Assembly: GCF_014705655.1 (NCBI RefSeq)
Contig: NZ_JACXIY010000001.1
Span: 186,001 to 250,000 of the forward strand
DNA: 64,000 bases
Source of the DNA: Paenibacillus arenilitoris
Lineage (GTDB): Bacteria > Bacillota > Bacilli > Paenibacillales > Paenibacillaceae
Direction: 5' to 3'
In this document: positions 45,669-54,083 of the stretch, piece by piece
How positions within the stretch are numbered: the stretch's first letter is position 1
Layout of the letters: every line of letters begins with the position of its first letter
The notes under the pieces: model-generated
Seen by the model: only the letters and a program-made list of their open reading frames with translations
What the model was told of the DNA's origin: nothing
Databases searched by the model: none
Position numbers and translations under genes: made by a program

Positions 45669-46760
45669 ATGAAAAATGCCAAAAAAACCATCGCGATGCT
45701 CATCGCATCGTTTTCCGTCCTGACGGCGTGTCAGTCGGGCGGACAAGAGGGGAAGATCACGGTCGTCGACGACCCGCGCTCGCAGGGCGGGGAACCCGCC
45801 ATAACGGTAGAGACCGTCGATCCGTACGAGAACATGGAAATCCATGACTGGCTGGATGAAGAGACCGTGCTGGTGTCCAAAGAAAACGAGTCGCTAAACA
45901 AGCTGAGTCTGGCGGAGCTGTCGGATTCCTATCCCAGAAGCCTGTATTGGTATCATCTCGATACCAAACAATACGAGTTGTTAGTGGAGAGGGAGAAGGC
46001 GAATGTCGGCGGCGCGAGCCTGTCGCCCGACAAGAAGCATCTGATTTACCAGGAGTATACGCTCGGCGACCCGTCCTTCCATGTGATGAACCTGGATACG
46101 AAGGCGACGTTCGACCTCTCCGGAGAGCCGATCGCCGGAGCGGTCAGCGCCAAATGGGCGGACGACGAGACGATCATCGGAGCGGCCTACAGCGGGACCG
46201 CCTATACGGCAAAGGTTACGGGTGAAATAACGGCTCTGGATCGCATAAGCGAGGAAGGCTTGTTTATTGTCTCGCAGATGAACGGCATCCTCTACTATAA
46301 CACCAACGCCGATCCGTCCTTGCGATCGCTCGACCTGGCCAAGACGGAGTCGGACGATTTGGGCCTCGACAATGTTTCGGGCGTGTTCCCTTCGCCCGAC
46401 GGGAAGCAAATGCTGGTGATGCAGCATAACGGGTCCCGGATCGGCTTGAAACTTTGCGACACAGCGGGGAAGGTGACGGCCGCGATCGCGGAAGGGACGG
46501 AGCTTGGCGGCGTGTCCTGGTCTCCGGATCAGCGGCTCATCGCTTACACGCTCAAGGATGATTCGAGCAGCGGCGCCGTCAATGCCCTGTATGTGTACGA
46601 TCTGTTAGCCGGCGAATCTACCCGGATCGCCGTGAACATCGCCCATGCCGCAACCGCCTGGAGTCCATCCGCAGATGCGCTTGCGTATACGGAATGGAAC
46701 GGGGAGGAATCGACCGCGAGCATCGTTCACCTGAATTATTCGCTGCAGAAGGAAGAATAG
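45669..46760 (+). CDS. TolB-like beta-propeller lipoprotein
   Basis: 363 residues. Signal peptide with lipobox LTAC (C21). The rest contains at least four WD40-like (PD40) units: SLSPDKKHLIYQEY, FPSPDGKQMLVMQH, VSWSPDQRLIAYTL and TAWSPSADALAYTEW. It would sit on the outer membrane face. AAGGAGG precedes the ATG, 91 bases after the kinase stop. An accessory sensor for the adjacent kinase is a plausible but unproven role. Confidence 0.85.
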   Translation: MKNAKKTIAMLIASFSVLTACQSGGQEGKITVVDDPRSQGGEPAITVETVDPYENMEIHDWLDEETVLVSKENESLNKLSLAELSDSYPRSLYWYHLDTKQYELLVEREKANVGGASLSPDKKHLIYQEYTLGDPSFHVMNLDTKATFDLSGEPIAGAVSAKWADDETIIGAAYSGTAYTAKVTGEITALDRISEEGLFIVSQMNGILYYNTNADPSLRSLDLAKTESDDLGLDNVSGVFPSPDGKQMLVMQHNGSRIGLKLCDTAGKVTAAIAEGTELGGVSWSPDQRLIAYTLKDDSSSGAVNALYVYDLLAGESTRIAVNIAHAATAWSPSADALAYTEWNGEESTASIVHLNYSLQKEE

Positions 46761-46879
46761 CAATCGCAATTCCCATTTATTCTTTACGATCTTTGCATGA
46801 TGAATGTCGACGGAGCGCATACGTCTATCGATGTGCTCCTGAAGATATGCATCACTTGCCCATACGATCATTTCCCCAT

Positions 46880-46950
46880 AGCGCTGGATGCTCGTAGCCC
46901 CCCCCTTTTTTACTCATTCATCGGGCTAATGAGACTTGTAGCGCTTTTTT
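46880..46950 (+). terminator. candidate terminator after the lipoprotein gene
   Basis: Self-complementary AGCGCT elements at 46880 and 46940 can close a long hairpin with inner pairs CTC/GAG and AGCCC/GGGCT, followed by T6. The loop contains a C9T6 run. The remaining gap 46761-47130 holds no gene that I can support. Confidence 0.4.
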
Positions 46951-47139
46951 ATGTTCCAAGGGGCGAATACCGTCCCAATAAGTTTTTCAAGCAGCACTTC
47001 CGCGATTCATTTTCTTCTCCGGCTTCAAGACTAACCTCCAAAAGTAGAATCTGCTTCAGCGTTCTCAGAACTTTTGCATATGCGAGAATAAATCGGATCC
47101 CGATTTCTGAATAATTGCAAACGGGTAAAATCATGCGAA

Positions 47140-47183
47140 TTTACATACATCGCGAAGGAGTATACAGTCGAGATACCCGGGTA
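47140..47183 (+). promoter_or_regulatory. promoter with CCCGGG palindrome (copy 1)
   Basis: TTTACA (47140-47145), 17-base spacer, TACAGT (47163-47168), then the palindrome TACCCGGGTA (47174-47183) centred 10.5 bases past the -10. TCATGCGAATTTACAT around the -35 and the whole layout recur at 49266. The palindrome sits at the expected transcription start, where a repressor would block initiation. Confidence 0.6.
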
Positions 47184-47211
47184 ATTATTGACGACTAGGA
47201 GAGTGGGACGA

Positions 47212-48270
47212 ATGAATCCGACCAGGATTGCCGTGATCGGTACGGGCGGTATTTCGCAGATGCATTTGCAATCTTACGAGAACAATCCCGATACGAAGAT
47301 CTATGCGATTTGCGATGTGAACAAGGATCGGGCAACTCAAGCGGCAGAGAAATTCAATGCAGGTAAAATTTATACGAGCTACAGGGATGTTCTGGCAGAC
47401 GATGAAGTCGATGCTGTCAGCATCTGTACGTGGAACAATACCCATGCCGAGATCAGCGTTGCCGCTGTAGCAGCGGGCAAGCACGTTCTAGTCGAGAAAC
47501 CGCTGTGCAGAACGGTAAGCGAGGCGCTGCAAGTGCAGGAAGCGGTTCGAAAGTCGGGAAAGATGCTGCAGGTCGGTTACGTGAGGCGTTTCGACCCAAA
47601 TGTACAGATGCTTCGTACATTTGCGGATAACGGAGAATTCGGTGAACTCTATTATGCGAAGGCTTCCAGCATCAGGCGACTCGGAAATCCCGGCGGGTGG
47701 TTCTCCGACATTGAACGTTCCGGCGGAGGTCCGTTGATCGACCTAGGCGTTCATGTCATTGATCTATGCTGGTATATGATGGGCAAACCAAAGGTGCGGT
47801 CGGTAAGCGGCAATGCGTACCGCAAGCTGGGAAATCGCGCGAATGTAACAAATCTGTCGTCTTATAAATCGGCTGACTATGACGCATCGAAGAATACCGT
47901 AGAAGATATGGCTAACGCGTTAATCCGGTTCGAGAACGGCGCATCTCTTCAAGTGGATGTCAGCTTCACGCTCCATGCCAAAAAAGATGAAGGAATCATC
48001 AAATTGTATGGCGAAAAAGGCGGTTTCGAAATCGACCCCGAGATCGTTATCGTTACCGAAATGCACGATACGATTCTGAACGCGCATCCGCAAATCGATA
48101 GTGCCGGCATCGATATTCACGCCGCCTTCCAGCACGAAATCAATCATTTCATCGATTGCATAAGGATGGACAAGCAACCGATCAGCCCGGTCGAGGACGG
48201 CGTGGAAATGATGAAGATATTATGCGGTATTTATGAATCGGCTGCAAAGGGCGAAGAAATCCGTTTTTAA
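47212..48270 (+). CDS. Gfo/Idh/MocA-family oxidoreductase
   Basis: 352 residues. Rossmann motif IGTGGISQMH, family EKP in LVEKPLCRTV, and the catalytic-type His/Asp helix GVHVIDLCWYM. NAD(P)-dependent sugar dehydrogenase of the inositol/glucose-fructose oxidoreductase fold, acting in the cytoplasm. It lacks the Cys insert of the copies at 13225 and 52907. ATG at 47212 with AGGAGA upstream. Directly followed by a TIM-barrel isomerase, a pairing often seen in pathways that oxidise a sugar or cyclitol before breaking it down. Confidence 0.92.
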   Translation: MNPTRIAVIGTGGISQMHLQSYENNPDTKIYAICDVNKDRATQAAEKFNAGKIYTSYRDVLADDEVDAVSICTWNNTHAEISVAAVAAGKHVLVEKPLCRTVSEALQVQEAVRKSGKMLQVGYVRRFDPNVQMLRTFADNGEFGELYYAKASSIRRLGNPGGWFSDIERSGGGPLIDLGVHVIDLCWYMMGKPKVRSVSGNAYRKLGNRANVTNLSSYKSADYDASKNTVEDMANALIRFENGASLQVDVSFTLHAKKDEGIIKLYGEKGGFEIDPEIVIVTEMHDTILNAHPQIDSAGIDIHAAFQHEINHFIDCIRMDKQPISPVEDGVEMMKILCGIYESAAKGEEIRF

Positions 48271-48298
48271 ACCATTGTGGAAAGGAATGGGCAATAGG

Positions 48299-49168
48299 AT
48301 GAAAATGACGAACAAAATCGGCGTCATCGTAGACAGTTTCCGAGTCGGCGTCAGGCAGGGACTCTTGAAGGCGAAAGAGGTTGGCGCGGAAGGCGTACAG
48401 CTGTATGCCGTTCACGGTGAGTTGGATCCGGCCGTTCTGTCGGCAGCTCAGCGTAAAGAATGGAAATCTTACATCGATTCGCTCGGTTTGGAAATTTCCG
48501 CGATTGTAGGCGATTTGGGCGGACACGGGTTTCAAGACAAGCTTGCCAATCCGCAAAAAATCGAAAAATCGAAAAGGATTCTTGATCTGGCGTTGGAACT
48601 CGGAACGAATGTCGTCACCACGCATATCGGCGTCGTTCCAACTGATCCGAATGGCGAACTGTACGAGACCTTGCAGCTTGCCTGCGAAGAACTCGCTGAT
48701 TACGCTCATCGCATGAACGCCTTTTTCGCTATTGAGACGGGGCCTGAAACGTGCGCCCACTTGAAACGATTCCTCGATGGACTCGGTTCTAAGGGCGTGT
48801 CAGTCAACTTCGATCCGGCCAATCTGGTGATGGTTACCGGCGACGATCCGGTACAAGGCGTCTACACGCTGCGTGATTATATCGTTCACACGCACGTGAA
48901 GGACGGTATCCAGATCCGCAAGATCGATCCGCGGCTGCTCTACAAATCGTTGGAATGCGAGCAGCTGGATGGCGACGCCTATAACGAGCTTTGGAGCGCG
49001 ATTAAGGAAGTTCCCCTCGGAGAAGGCAGCGTGAATTGGGAGCGATATTTGGAGGCGCTTGCAGATGTCGGCTATTCCGGCTACCTCACGATCGAGAGGG
49101 AAGTCGGAGATCGCCCCGAAACGGACATTTCCAGGGCAGTACAGTTTCTGAATCGATTTAGATGGTAG
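48299..49168 (+). CDS. sugar phosphate isomerase/epimerase-type TIM-barrel protein
   Basis: 289 residues, xylose-isomerase-like/AP-endonuclease-2 barrel. Probable metal ligands: E in FFAIETGPE, D in VNFDPANLVM, H in YIVHTHVKDG and E in YLTIEREVG. Predicted isomerase, epimerase or eliminase acting on the product of the oxidoreductase encoded just upstream. ATG at 48299 preceded by AAAGGAA. No signal peptide. Substrate unknown. Confidence 0.9.
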   Translation: MKMTNKIGVIVDSFRVGVRQGLLKAKEVGAEGVQLYAVHGELDPAVLSAAQRKEWKSYIDSLGLEISAIVGDLGGHGFQDKLANPQKIEKSKRILDLALELGTNVVTTHIGVVPTDPNGELYETLQLACEELADYAHRMNAFFAIETGPETCAHLKRFLDGLGSKGVSVNFDPANLVMVTGDDPVQGVYTLRDYIVHTHVKDGIQIRKIDPRLLYKSLECEQLDGDAYNELWSAIKEVPLGEGSVNWERYLEALADVGYSGYLTIEREVGDRPETDISRAVQFLNRFRW

Positions 49169-49265
49169 AAAAAATTGCAAAAACCCGAATAGTTGCAAAC
49201 TTACTAGCCCCGAAATGGCTATAATCCGTCTTATAAAGTAATGCATATCGCTAAATTCATGCCAA

Positions 49266-49311
49266 TTTACATTGGAGACGGCCAGGTGATATAGTCAATT
49301 TGCCCGGGCAA
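49266..49311 (+). promoter_or_regulatory. promoter with CCCGGG palindrome (copy 2)
   Basis: TTTACA (49266-49271), 18-base spacer, TATAGT (49290-49295), then the 12-base palindrome TTGCCCGGGCAA (49300-49311) centred 10.5 bases past the -10, exactly as in copy 1. TCATGCCAATTTACAT overlaps the -35. Drives the permease operon. Confidence 0.65.
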
Positions 49312-49351
49312 GGCAACTTAAACGTTACGCATTACCGAAGGTGGGGTGCAT

Positions 49352-50263
49352 GTGGAAGTAGCATTTAAAAGGATTCGTCGCAACTGGCAGTTGTATTTAC
49401 TGTTTCTGCCCCCGCTCGCATATGTACTCGTTTTTAACTACTATCCGATGTACGGGGCGCAAATCGCCTTTAAGGATTTCAATGCGGTACAAGGGATATG
49501 GGGCAGCGATTGGGTCGGGTTGAAGCATTTCGAACAATTCGTCCAATCGTACGAGTTCTGGCGCGTCATGCGAAATACGCTGCTGCTCAGTCTGTATTCA
49601 TTGCTTGTCGGGTTTCCGTTTCCTATCATACTGGCTCTCGGTCTTAACTACGCCTCCAATCGGTTCTTCAAACGGACGGTTCAGATGGTGACGTACGCTC
49701 CGCACTTCATATCGGTTGTCGTGATCGTCGGCTTAATGTCGCAATTGCTTAATCCGCGGCTTGGCGTCGTTAATCGGATATTGGAAGTGCTCGGGTACGA
49801 AGCGATCAATTTCATGGGGAAGCCGGAGCTGTTCAAAACGTTGTACGTGTTATCGGACGTCTGGCAAAATGTCGGATTCGCCTGCATCATTTATTTGGCC
49901 GCCCTGTCCGGAATCGATCCGGCACAGCATGAAGCGGCGATCATGGATGGAGGCTCTATTCCGAGAAGAATGTGGCATATCGACTTACCGGGCATTATGC
50001 CGGTAGCGGTAATCATCTTCATACTCGGGATGGGAGGCATACTCAGCACGGGATTCGAGAAGGTGCTGCTAATGCAGAATCCGCTTAACTATCAGACGTC
50101 GGAGGTCATCGATACTTATGTGTACAAGGTAGGTCTCGTATCGGTCATGCCTAACTACTCCTATTCGACGGCGATCGGTTTGTTCAAATCCCTGATCGGT
50201 CTTGTACTGCTGATCGGAGTAAACAGGTTTGCCAAGAAAATCAACCAGGAAAGTCTTTGGTGA
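49352..50263 (+). CDS. ABC sugar importer permease, LplB type
   Basis: 303 residues from the GTG at 49352, which has AAGGTGG at a proper distance; the GTG at 49346 is too close to it. About six membrane helices, the NYYPMYGAQIAFKDF family motif and EAA loop HEAAIMDGGSIPRRMWHIDL. First gene of a permease-permease-binding-protein operon under promoter copy 2. The scar at 39943 is a fragment of a paralogue of this gene. Confidence 0.93.
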   Translation: MEVAFKRIRRNWQLYLLFLPPLAYVLVFNYYPMYGAQIAFKDFNAVQGIWGSDWVGLKHFEQFVQSYEFWRVMRNTLLLSLYSLLVGFPFPIILALGLNYASNRFFKRTVQMVTYAPHFISVVVIVGLMSQLLNPRLGVVNRILEVLGYEAINFMGKPELFKTLYVLSDVWQNVGFACIIYLAALSGIDPAQHEAAIMDGGSIPRRMWHIDLPGIMPVAVIIFILGMGGILSTGFEKVLLMQNPLNYQTSEVIDTYVYKVGLVSVMPNYSYSTAIGLFKSLIGLVLLIGVNRFAKKINQESLW

Positions 50264-50281
50264 CGAAATGGAGGAGGGGTC

Positions 50282-51178
50282 ATGCTAGGGAATAACATCC
50301 CGCAATCGTTAAGCGATAAAACGTTCCTGACAGTCAACTACGCTATACTGACCCTGTTCGCTTTATCGGTTCTGTATCCGCTAATTTACGTCATCAGTGC
50401 GTCCTTTAGTTCTACCGAAGCGATTATGCAAGGAAGAGTGTGGCTGCTTCCGGTTAATCCGACTTTAGATGGTTACAAAGCCGTTTTCGAATACCGCTAC
50501 ATTTGGATCGGTTTCAGCAACTCGCTGTTCTATGCTGTCCTTGGTACGGCTTTGAACGTGGTGATGACCATTTTGGCAGCGTATCCGCTGTCCAGACCTA
50601 ATTTGGACGGCAAACGATTTTTTATGCTGCTTCTCGTATTCGCTACGATGTTCAGCGGCGGCCTCATTCCCAGCTATATGTTGGTGAAGGACTTGTCCAT
50701 GCTCGGTACGAGATGGGCGCTTATCATTCCTGCGGCGCTGTCGATCTGGAACGCGATTATGATGCGGACGTACTTCAAGACGAGCATTCCCGGCGAACTG
50801 CTCGAGGCGGCTCAAATCGATGGCTGCAGTGATTCCAAATATTTAACCCGCATCGTGATACCGCTTTCAGGTCCAATCATTGCAGTAGTCGCACTGTTCT
50901 GCGCGGTCGGCTTCTGGAATCAGTATTTTGCGGCCGTCATTTATTTGAACGACAAAGATATGTTTCCGCTGCAGCTTATTTTGCGCGATATTCTGATTCA
51001 GAACGAAGTCGATCTATCCATGTTGTCCAATGTCGGGGAAGTCGACAAGAGAAACGGTTTGCGGGAACTGCTCAAATATTCGCTGATCGTCGTAGCTTCC
51101 GCACCGGTACTGATCGTTTATCCGTTCGTGCAGAAGCACTTTGTGAAAGGAATCATGATCGGTTCGCTCAAAGGATAA
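50282..51178 (+). CDS. ABC sugar importer permease, LplC/YtcP type
   Basis: 298 residues, six membrane helices, EAA loop LEAAQIDGCSDSKYLTRIVI and C-terminal KHFVKGIMIGSLKG. ATG with GGAGGAGGG upstream, 18 bases after the LplB-type stop. Together they form the channel for the lipoprotein at 51214. Confidence 0.94.
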   Translation: MLGNNIPQSLSDKTFLTVNYAILTLFALSVLYPLIYVISASFSSTEAIMQGRVWLLPVNPTLDGYKAVFEYRYIWIGFSNSLFYAVLGTALNVVMTILAAYPLSRPNLDGKRFFMLLLVFATMFSGGLIPSYMLVKDLSMLGTRWALIIPAALSIWNAIMMRTYFKTSIPGELLEAAQIDGCSDSKYLTRIVIPLSGPIIAVVALFCAVGFWNQYFAAVIYLNDKDMFPLQLILRDILIQNEVDLSMLSNVGEVDKRNGLRELLKYSLIVVASAPVLIVYPFVQKHFVKGIMIGSLKG

Positions 51179-51213
51179 CTACATTATGGCAACCATCATT
51201 GGGGGGAATGGCA

Positions 51214-52893
51214 ATGAGAAAAATGATGACAGGATTGATTGCGATCCTATTGCTGATTACCGTAATATTAACGGGTTGTACAAGCAAGAACAATGAGTCG
51301 AATACAGAGGCTTCGGAACCGGCTTCTACTTCGGGGGAAAATGCTGATTCGGTCACTCCCGCTGGCCAGTTTCCGATTGTGAAGGATAAAATTACGTTGA
51401 AAGTCATGGCGGCCGAACAAATGGGAGTCGAAGATTACGCCACGAATGAATTCACGAAAGAATTGGAAGAGAAGACGAACATCCATTTGGAGTGGACGAT
51501 TGTACCGCAAAAAAACCTGTCTGAGAAACTGAATCTTACGCTGGCCAGCGGCGATTATCCGGACATTCTGCTTGGTATGGGCGTCAATAAAACACAGGAA
51601 GTCGCTTACGGTGCTCAAGGCGCATTCCTTCCGTTAAACGACTTGATCGAGAAATACGGCGTGGAGACGAAAAAGCTGATCGAGACGATGCCGTTGTTCA
51701 AAGAATCGATTTCATCGCTGGACGGCAACATTTACTCGCTTCCGAAGGTCAACCAGTGCTTCCACTGCACAATGTCGCAGAAGATGTGGATCTACGAGCC
51801 GTGGCTTGATAAGTTAGGTCTTCCGATGCCGACGACAACCGAAGAGTTTTATAACGTGCTCAAAGCGTTCCAGGAACAGGATCCGAACGGCAACAACAAG
51901 GCCGACGAAATCCCGCTGATGACCAAGGTCGGCGGCTGGAACGCGGATCTGGACGATTTCTTGATGAATTCATTCATTTACAACAGCAAAGACCCTGCCG
52001 CTCCCGGCTTATTCGTCAAGGATGGGGAAGTTACAGCCGCATACAATCAGCCGGAATGGAAAGAAGGGCTGAAATATTTGCATCGATTGTACAACGAAGG
52101 TCTGCTTGCGCCAGAGTCGTTCACGCAAGACGGCAATCAGATGAACGCAATCGGCAACAATCCGGACCATGTATTGCTCGGCGCTGCGCTTGGCGGCTGG
52201 CAGGGAGAATTCATAACGCTTGATGATACCAACGACAAGCGCTGGCTTGGATATAAAACGGTTTCCCCTCTGAAAGGGCCTGCAGGCATTCAGTACGCCG
52301 CATACAATCCGGTCGAGTATCTTACGGGACAATTCGTGATCACGAAAGCGAATAAATATCCGGAAGCCTCCTTCCGACTGGCCGATATGCTATACAATTG
52401 GGATGTGACGATGAGACTTGCGAGAGGAACGGAAGGGGAGTATTGGAAGAAAGCGGAGCCTGGCGATGTCGGAATCGACGGGAATCCGGCGAAATGGGTC
52501 GGGATTCCGCATAAAAATGAACCGACCCAAAATGATTACTGGCAGGAGCTCGGTCCGATCAACCTGTCCAACGAGCTCCGGCTTAGCCAGAAGAACAATG
52601 GTGCGGAGGATCTGGAAGTCATTCTTTACAACGAAACGAAAACGAAATACGAGCCATACAAGCCCGATGTCAGCATGATCGTTCCGCCGCTCATCTTCAA
52701 CGAGGAACAATCGAGCGAGCTTGCCGGATTGCAGAAGACGATCGATGATTACAAGAAAGAAATGCTGGCTCGGTTCATTACCGGCGATGCGGATATCGAC
52801 GAAGATTGGGACAGTTATTTGAAGACGCTGAGCGACATGAATCTGGATCGTTATCTTCAGATCTATCAGGAAGTCTACGTTAACCAAAAATAA
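51214..52893 (+). CDS. solute-binding lipoprotein, LplA-like
   Basis: 559 residues, larger than the other three binding proteins. Lipobox ILTGC (C22), Ser/Glu/Asn-rich tether, then an LplA-type binding fold. ATG at 51214 with GGGGGG upstream. The downstream truncated oxidoreductase frame begins almost at its stop codon, so a deletion junction probably lies right there. The ligand is unknown; context (oxidoreductase, isomerase, GH123-like surface protein) suggests a plant or microbial glycan fragment. Confidence 0.92.
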   Translation: MRKMMTGLIAILLLITVILTGCTSKNNESNTEASEPASTSGENADSVTPAGQFPIVKDKITLKVMAAEQMGVEDYATNEFTKELEEKTNIHLEWTIVPQKNLSEKLNLTLASGDYPDILLGMGVNKTQEVAYGAQGAFLPLNDLIEKYGVETKKLIETMPLFKESISSLDGNIYSLPKVNQCFHCTMSQKMWIYEPWLDKLGLPMPTTTEEFYNVLKAFQEQDPNGNNKADEIPLMTKVGGWNADLDDFLMNSFIYNSKDPAAPGLFVKDGEVTAAYNQPEWKEGLKYLHRLYNEGLLAPESFTQDGNQMNAIGNNPDHVLLGAALGGWQGEFITLDDTNDKRWLGYKTVSPLKGPAGIQYAAYNPVEYLTGQFVITKANKYPEASFRLADMLYNWDVTMRLARGTEGEYWKKAEPGDVGIDGNPAKWVGIPHKNEPTQNDYWQELGPINLSNELRLSQKNNGAEDLEVILYNETKTKYEPYKPDVSMIVPPLIFNEEQSSELAGLQKTIDDYKKEMLARFITGDADIDEDWDSYLKTLSDMNLDRYLQIYQEVYVNQK

Positions 52894-52906
52894 CTGTACG
52901 CCTGGC

Positions 52907-54007
52907 AAGAGGGACGAACTATTCGCAGGGCCTAAGCTTTCCGATGCGGTATTCATCTGTACGCAGGACAAAATGCACTATGAACCGACGATTAAGGCGC
53001 TGGCGGCGGGATATCACGTCATGCTGGAGAAACCGATGTCGCCCGACCCGCTCGAGTGCGTGTTAATGGGGCAAATGGCCGCCAACATGGATCGTGTGTT
53101 CACGATCTGCCACGTGCTTCGCTACACCCCGTTTTTTCAGACGCTGAAACGGCTGCTGGATGAAGGCAAGATCGGTAGGCTTATGTCGATTCAGCATAAT
53201 GAGAACGTCGCCTACTGGCATCAAGCCCATAGCTTTGTCCGAGGCAATTGGCGGAATACTCAACAGTCAAGCCCTATGATTTTGGCCAAAGCGTGCCATG
53301 ACCTCGACATTCTGCTCTGGTTAGCCGGAGGCGACTGCGTCAGTCTCGGTTCTTACGGAAGCTTGTCGCATTTCAAGGCGGACCAAGCCCCGGAAGGGGC
53401 ACCGCTGCGCTGTCTGGACGGATGCCCCGTATCCGATACGTGCGTCTACTATGCGCCTAATTATTACCTGAAGGAGGATGCGGGCTGGATGGGAGCTGCG
53501 GCGAGTAACGACCCGAGTTATGAAGCGCGCTATCAGGCGCTGCTAACGGGACCCTACGGCCGCTGCGTATATCACTGCGATAACGACGTCGTAGACCATC
53601 AGGTAATCAGCATGGAATTCGAGAACGAAGTGACGGCAGTCTTTACGATGAGCGCATTCACCGAAGAATGCTCGCGCACGATAAAGCTGATGGGAACGCA
53701 GGGAGAAATTCGAGCCTCGTTGGAGAAGAACGAAATTGAAGTACTGGCATTCGGCACTGGCCGGCGCGAGGTCATCACGCTGCGCGATCTCGGAGGCTTG
53801 AACGGGCATGGCGGGGGAGACGGCCGTTTGATCAAGGCTTTCATCCAATCCGTACGCAATCATGGCCGGCACGTAAGCCCCACATCGGCCGTGACTTCGG
53901 TTCAGAGCCATCTGATGGCATTTGCCGCGGAGAAATCGAGATCCCGGAAAGTGGTAGTCGATTTGAGAGAATTCGAGAAGGAAGTCGCGAAGGCTGTCAA
54001 GAATTAG
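52907..54007 (+). pseudogene. N-terminally truncated Gfo/Idh/MocA oxidoreductase
   Basis: Paralogue of the gene at 13225 with the same Cys pattern (CLDGCPVSDTC and GRCVYHCDNDV), ICHVLRYTPFF and ACHDLDILLWL. Family similarity begins in the open frame at 52907 (KRDELFAGPKLSDAVFICTQ), upstream of the first ATG at 52973, which has no convincing ribosome site. The NAD-binding first ~55 residues, including the Gly-rich loop, are missing, and the junction falls directly behind the binding-protein stop. A shortened protein of 344 residues from 52973 could be made but could not bind NAD normally, so it is called a probable pseudogene. Confidence 0.8.
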
Positions 54008-54083
54008 GCTTAATACAATGAAGGAAGGCCGCTTCGGTTTTTGTTCACCGGAGAGTTCGAATTAGAATACAGGGGGACGGGAC

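Noticed and set aside
46896..46917. C9-T6 run as a possible slippery or mobile-element feature
   Set aside because: It is a simple homopolymer in a non-coding gap, explained as the loop of a candidate terminator; no gene crosses it.
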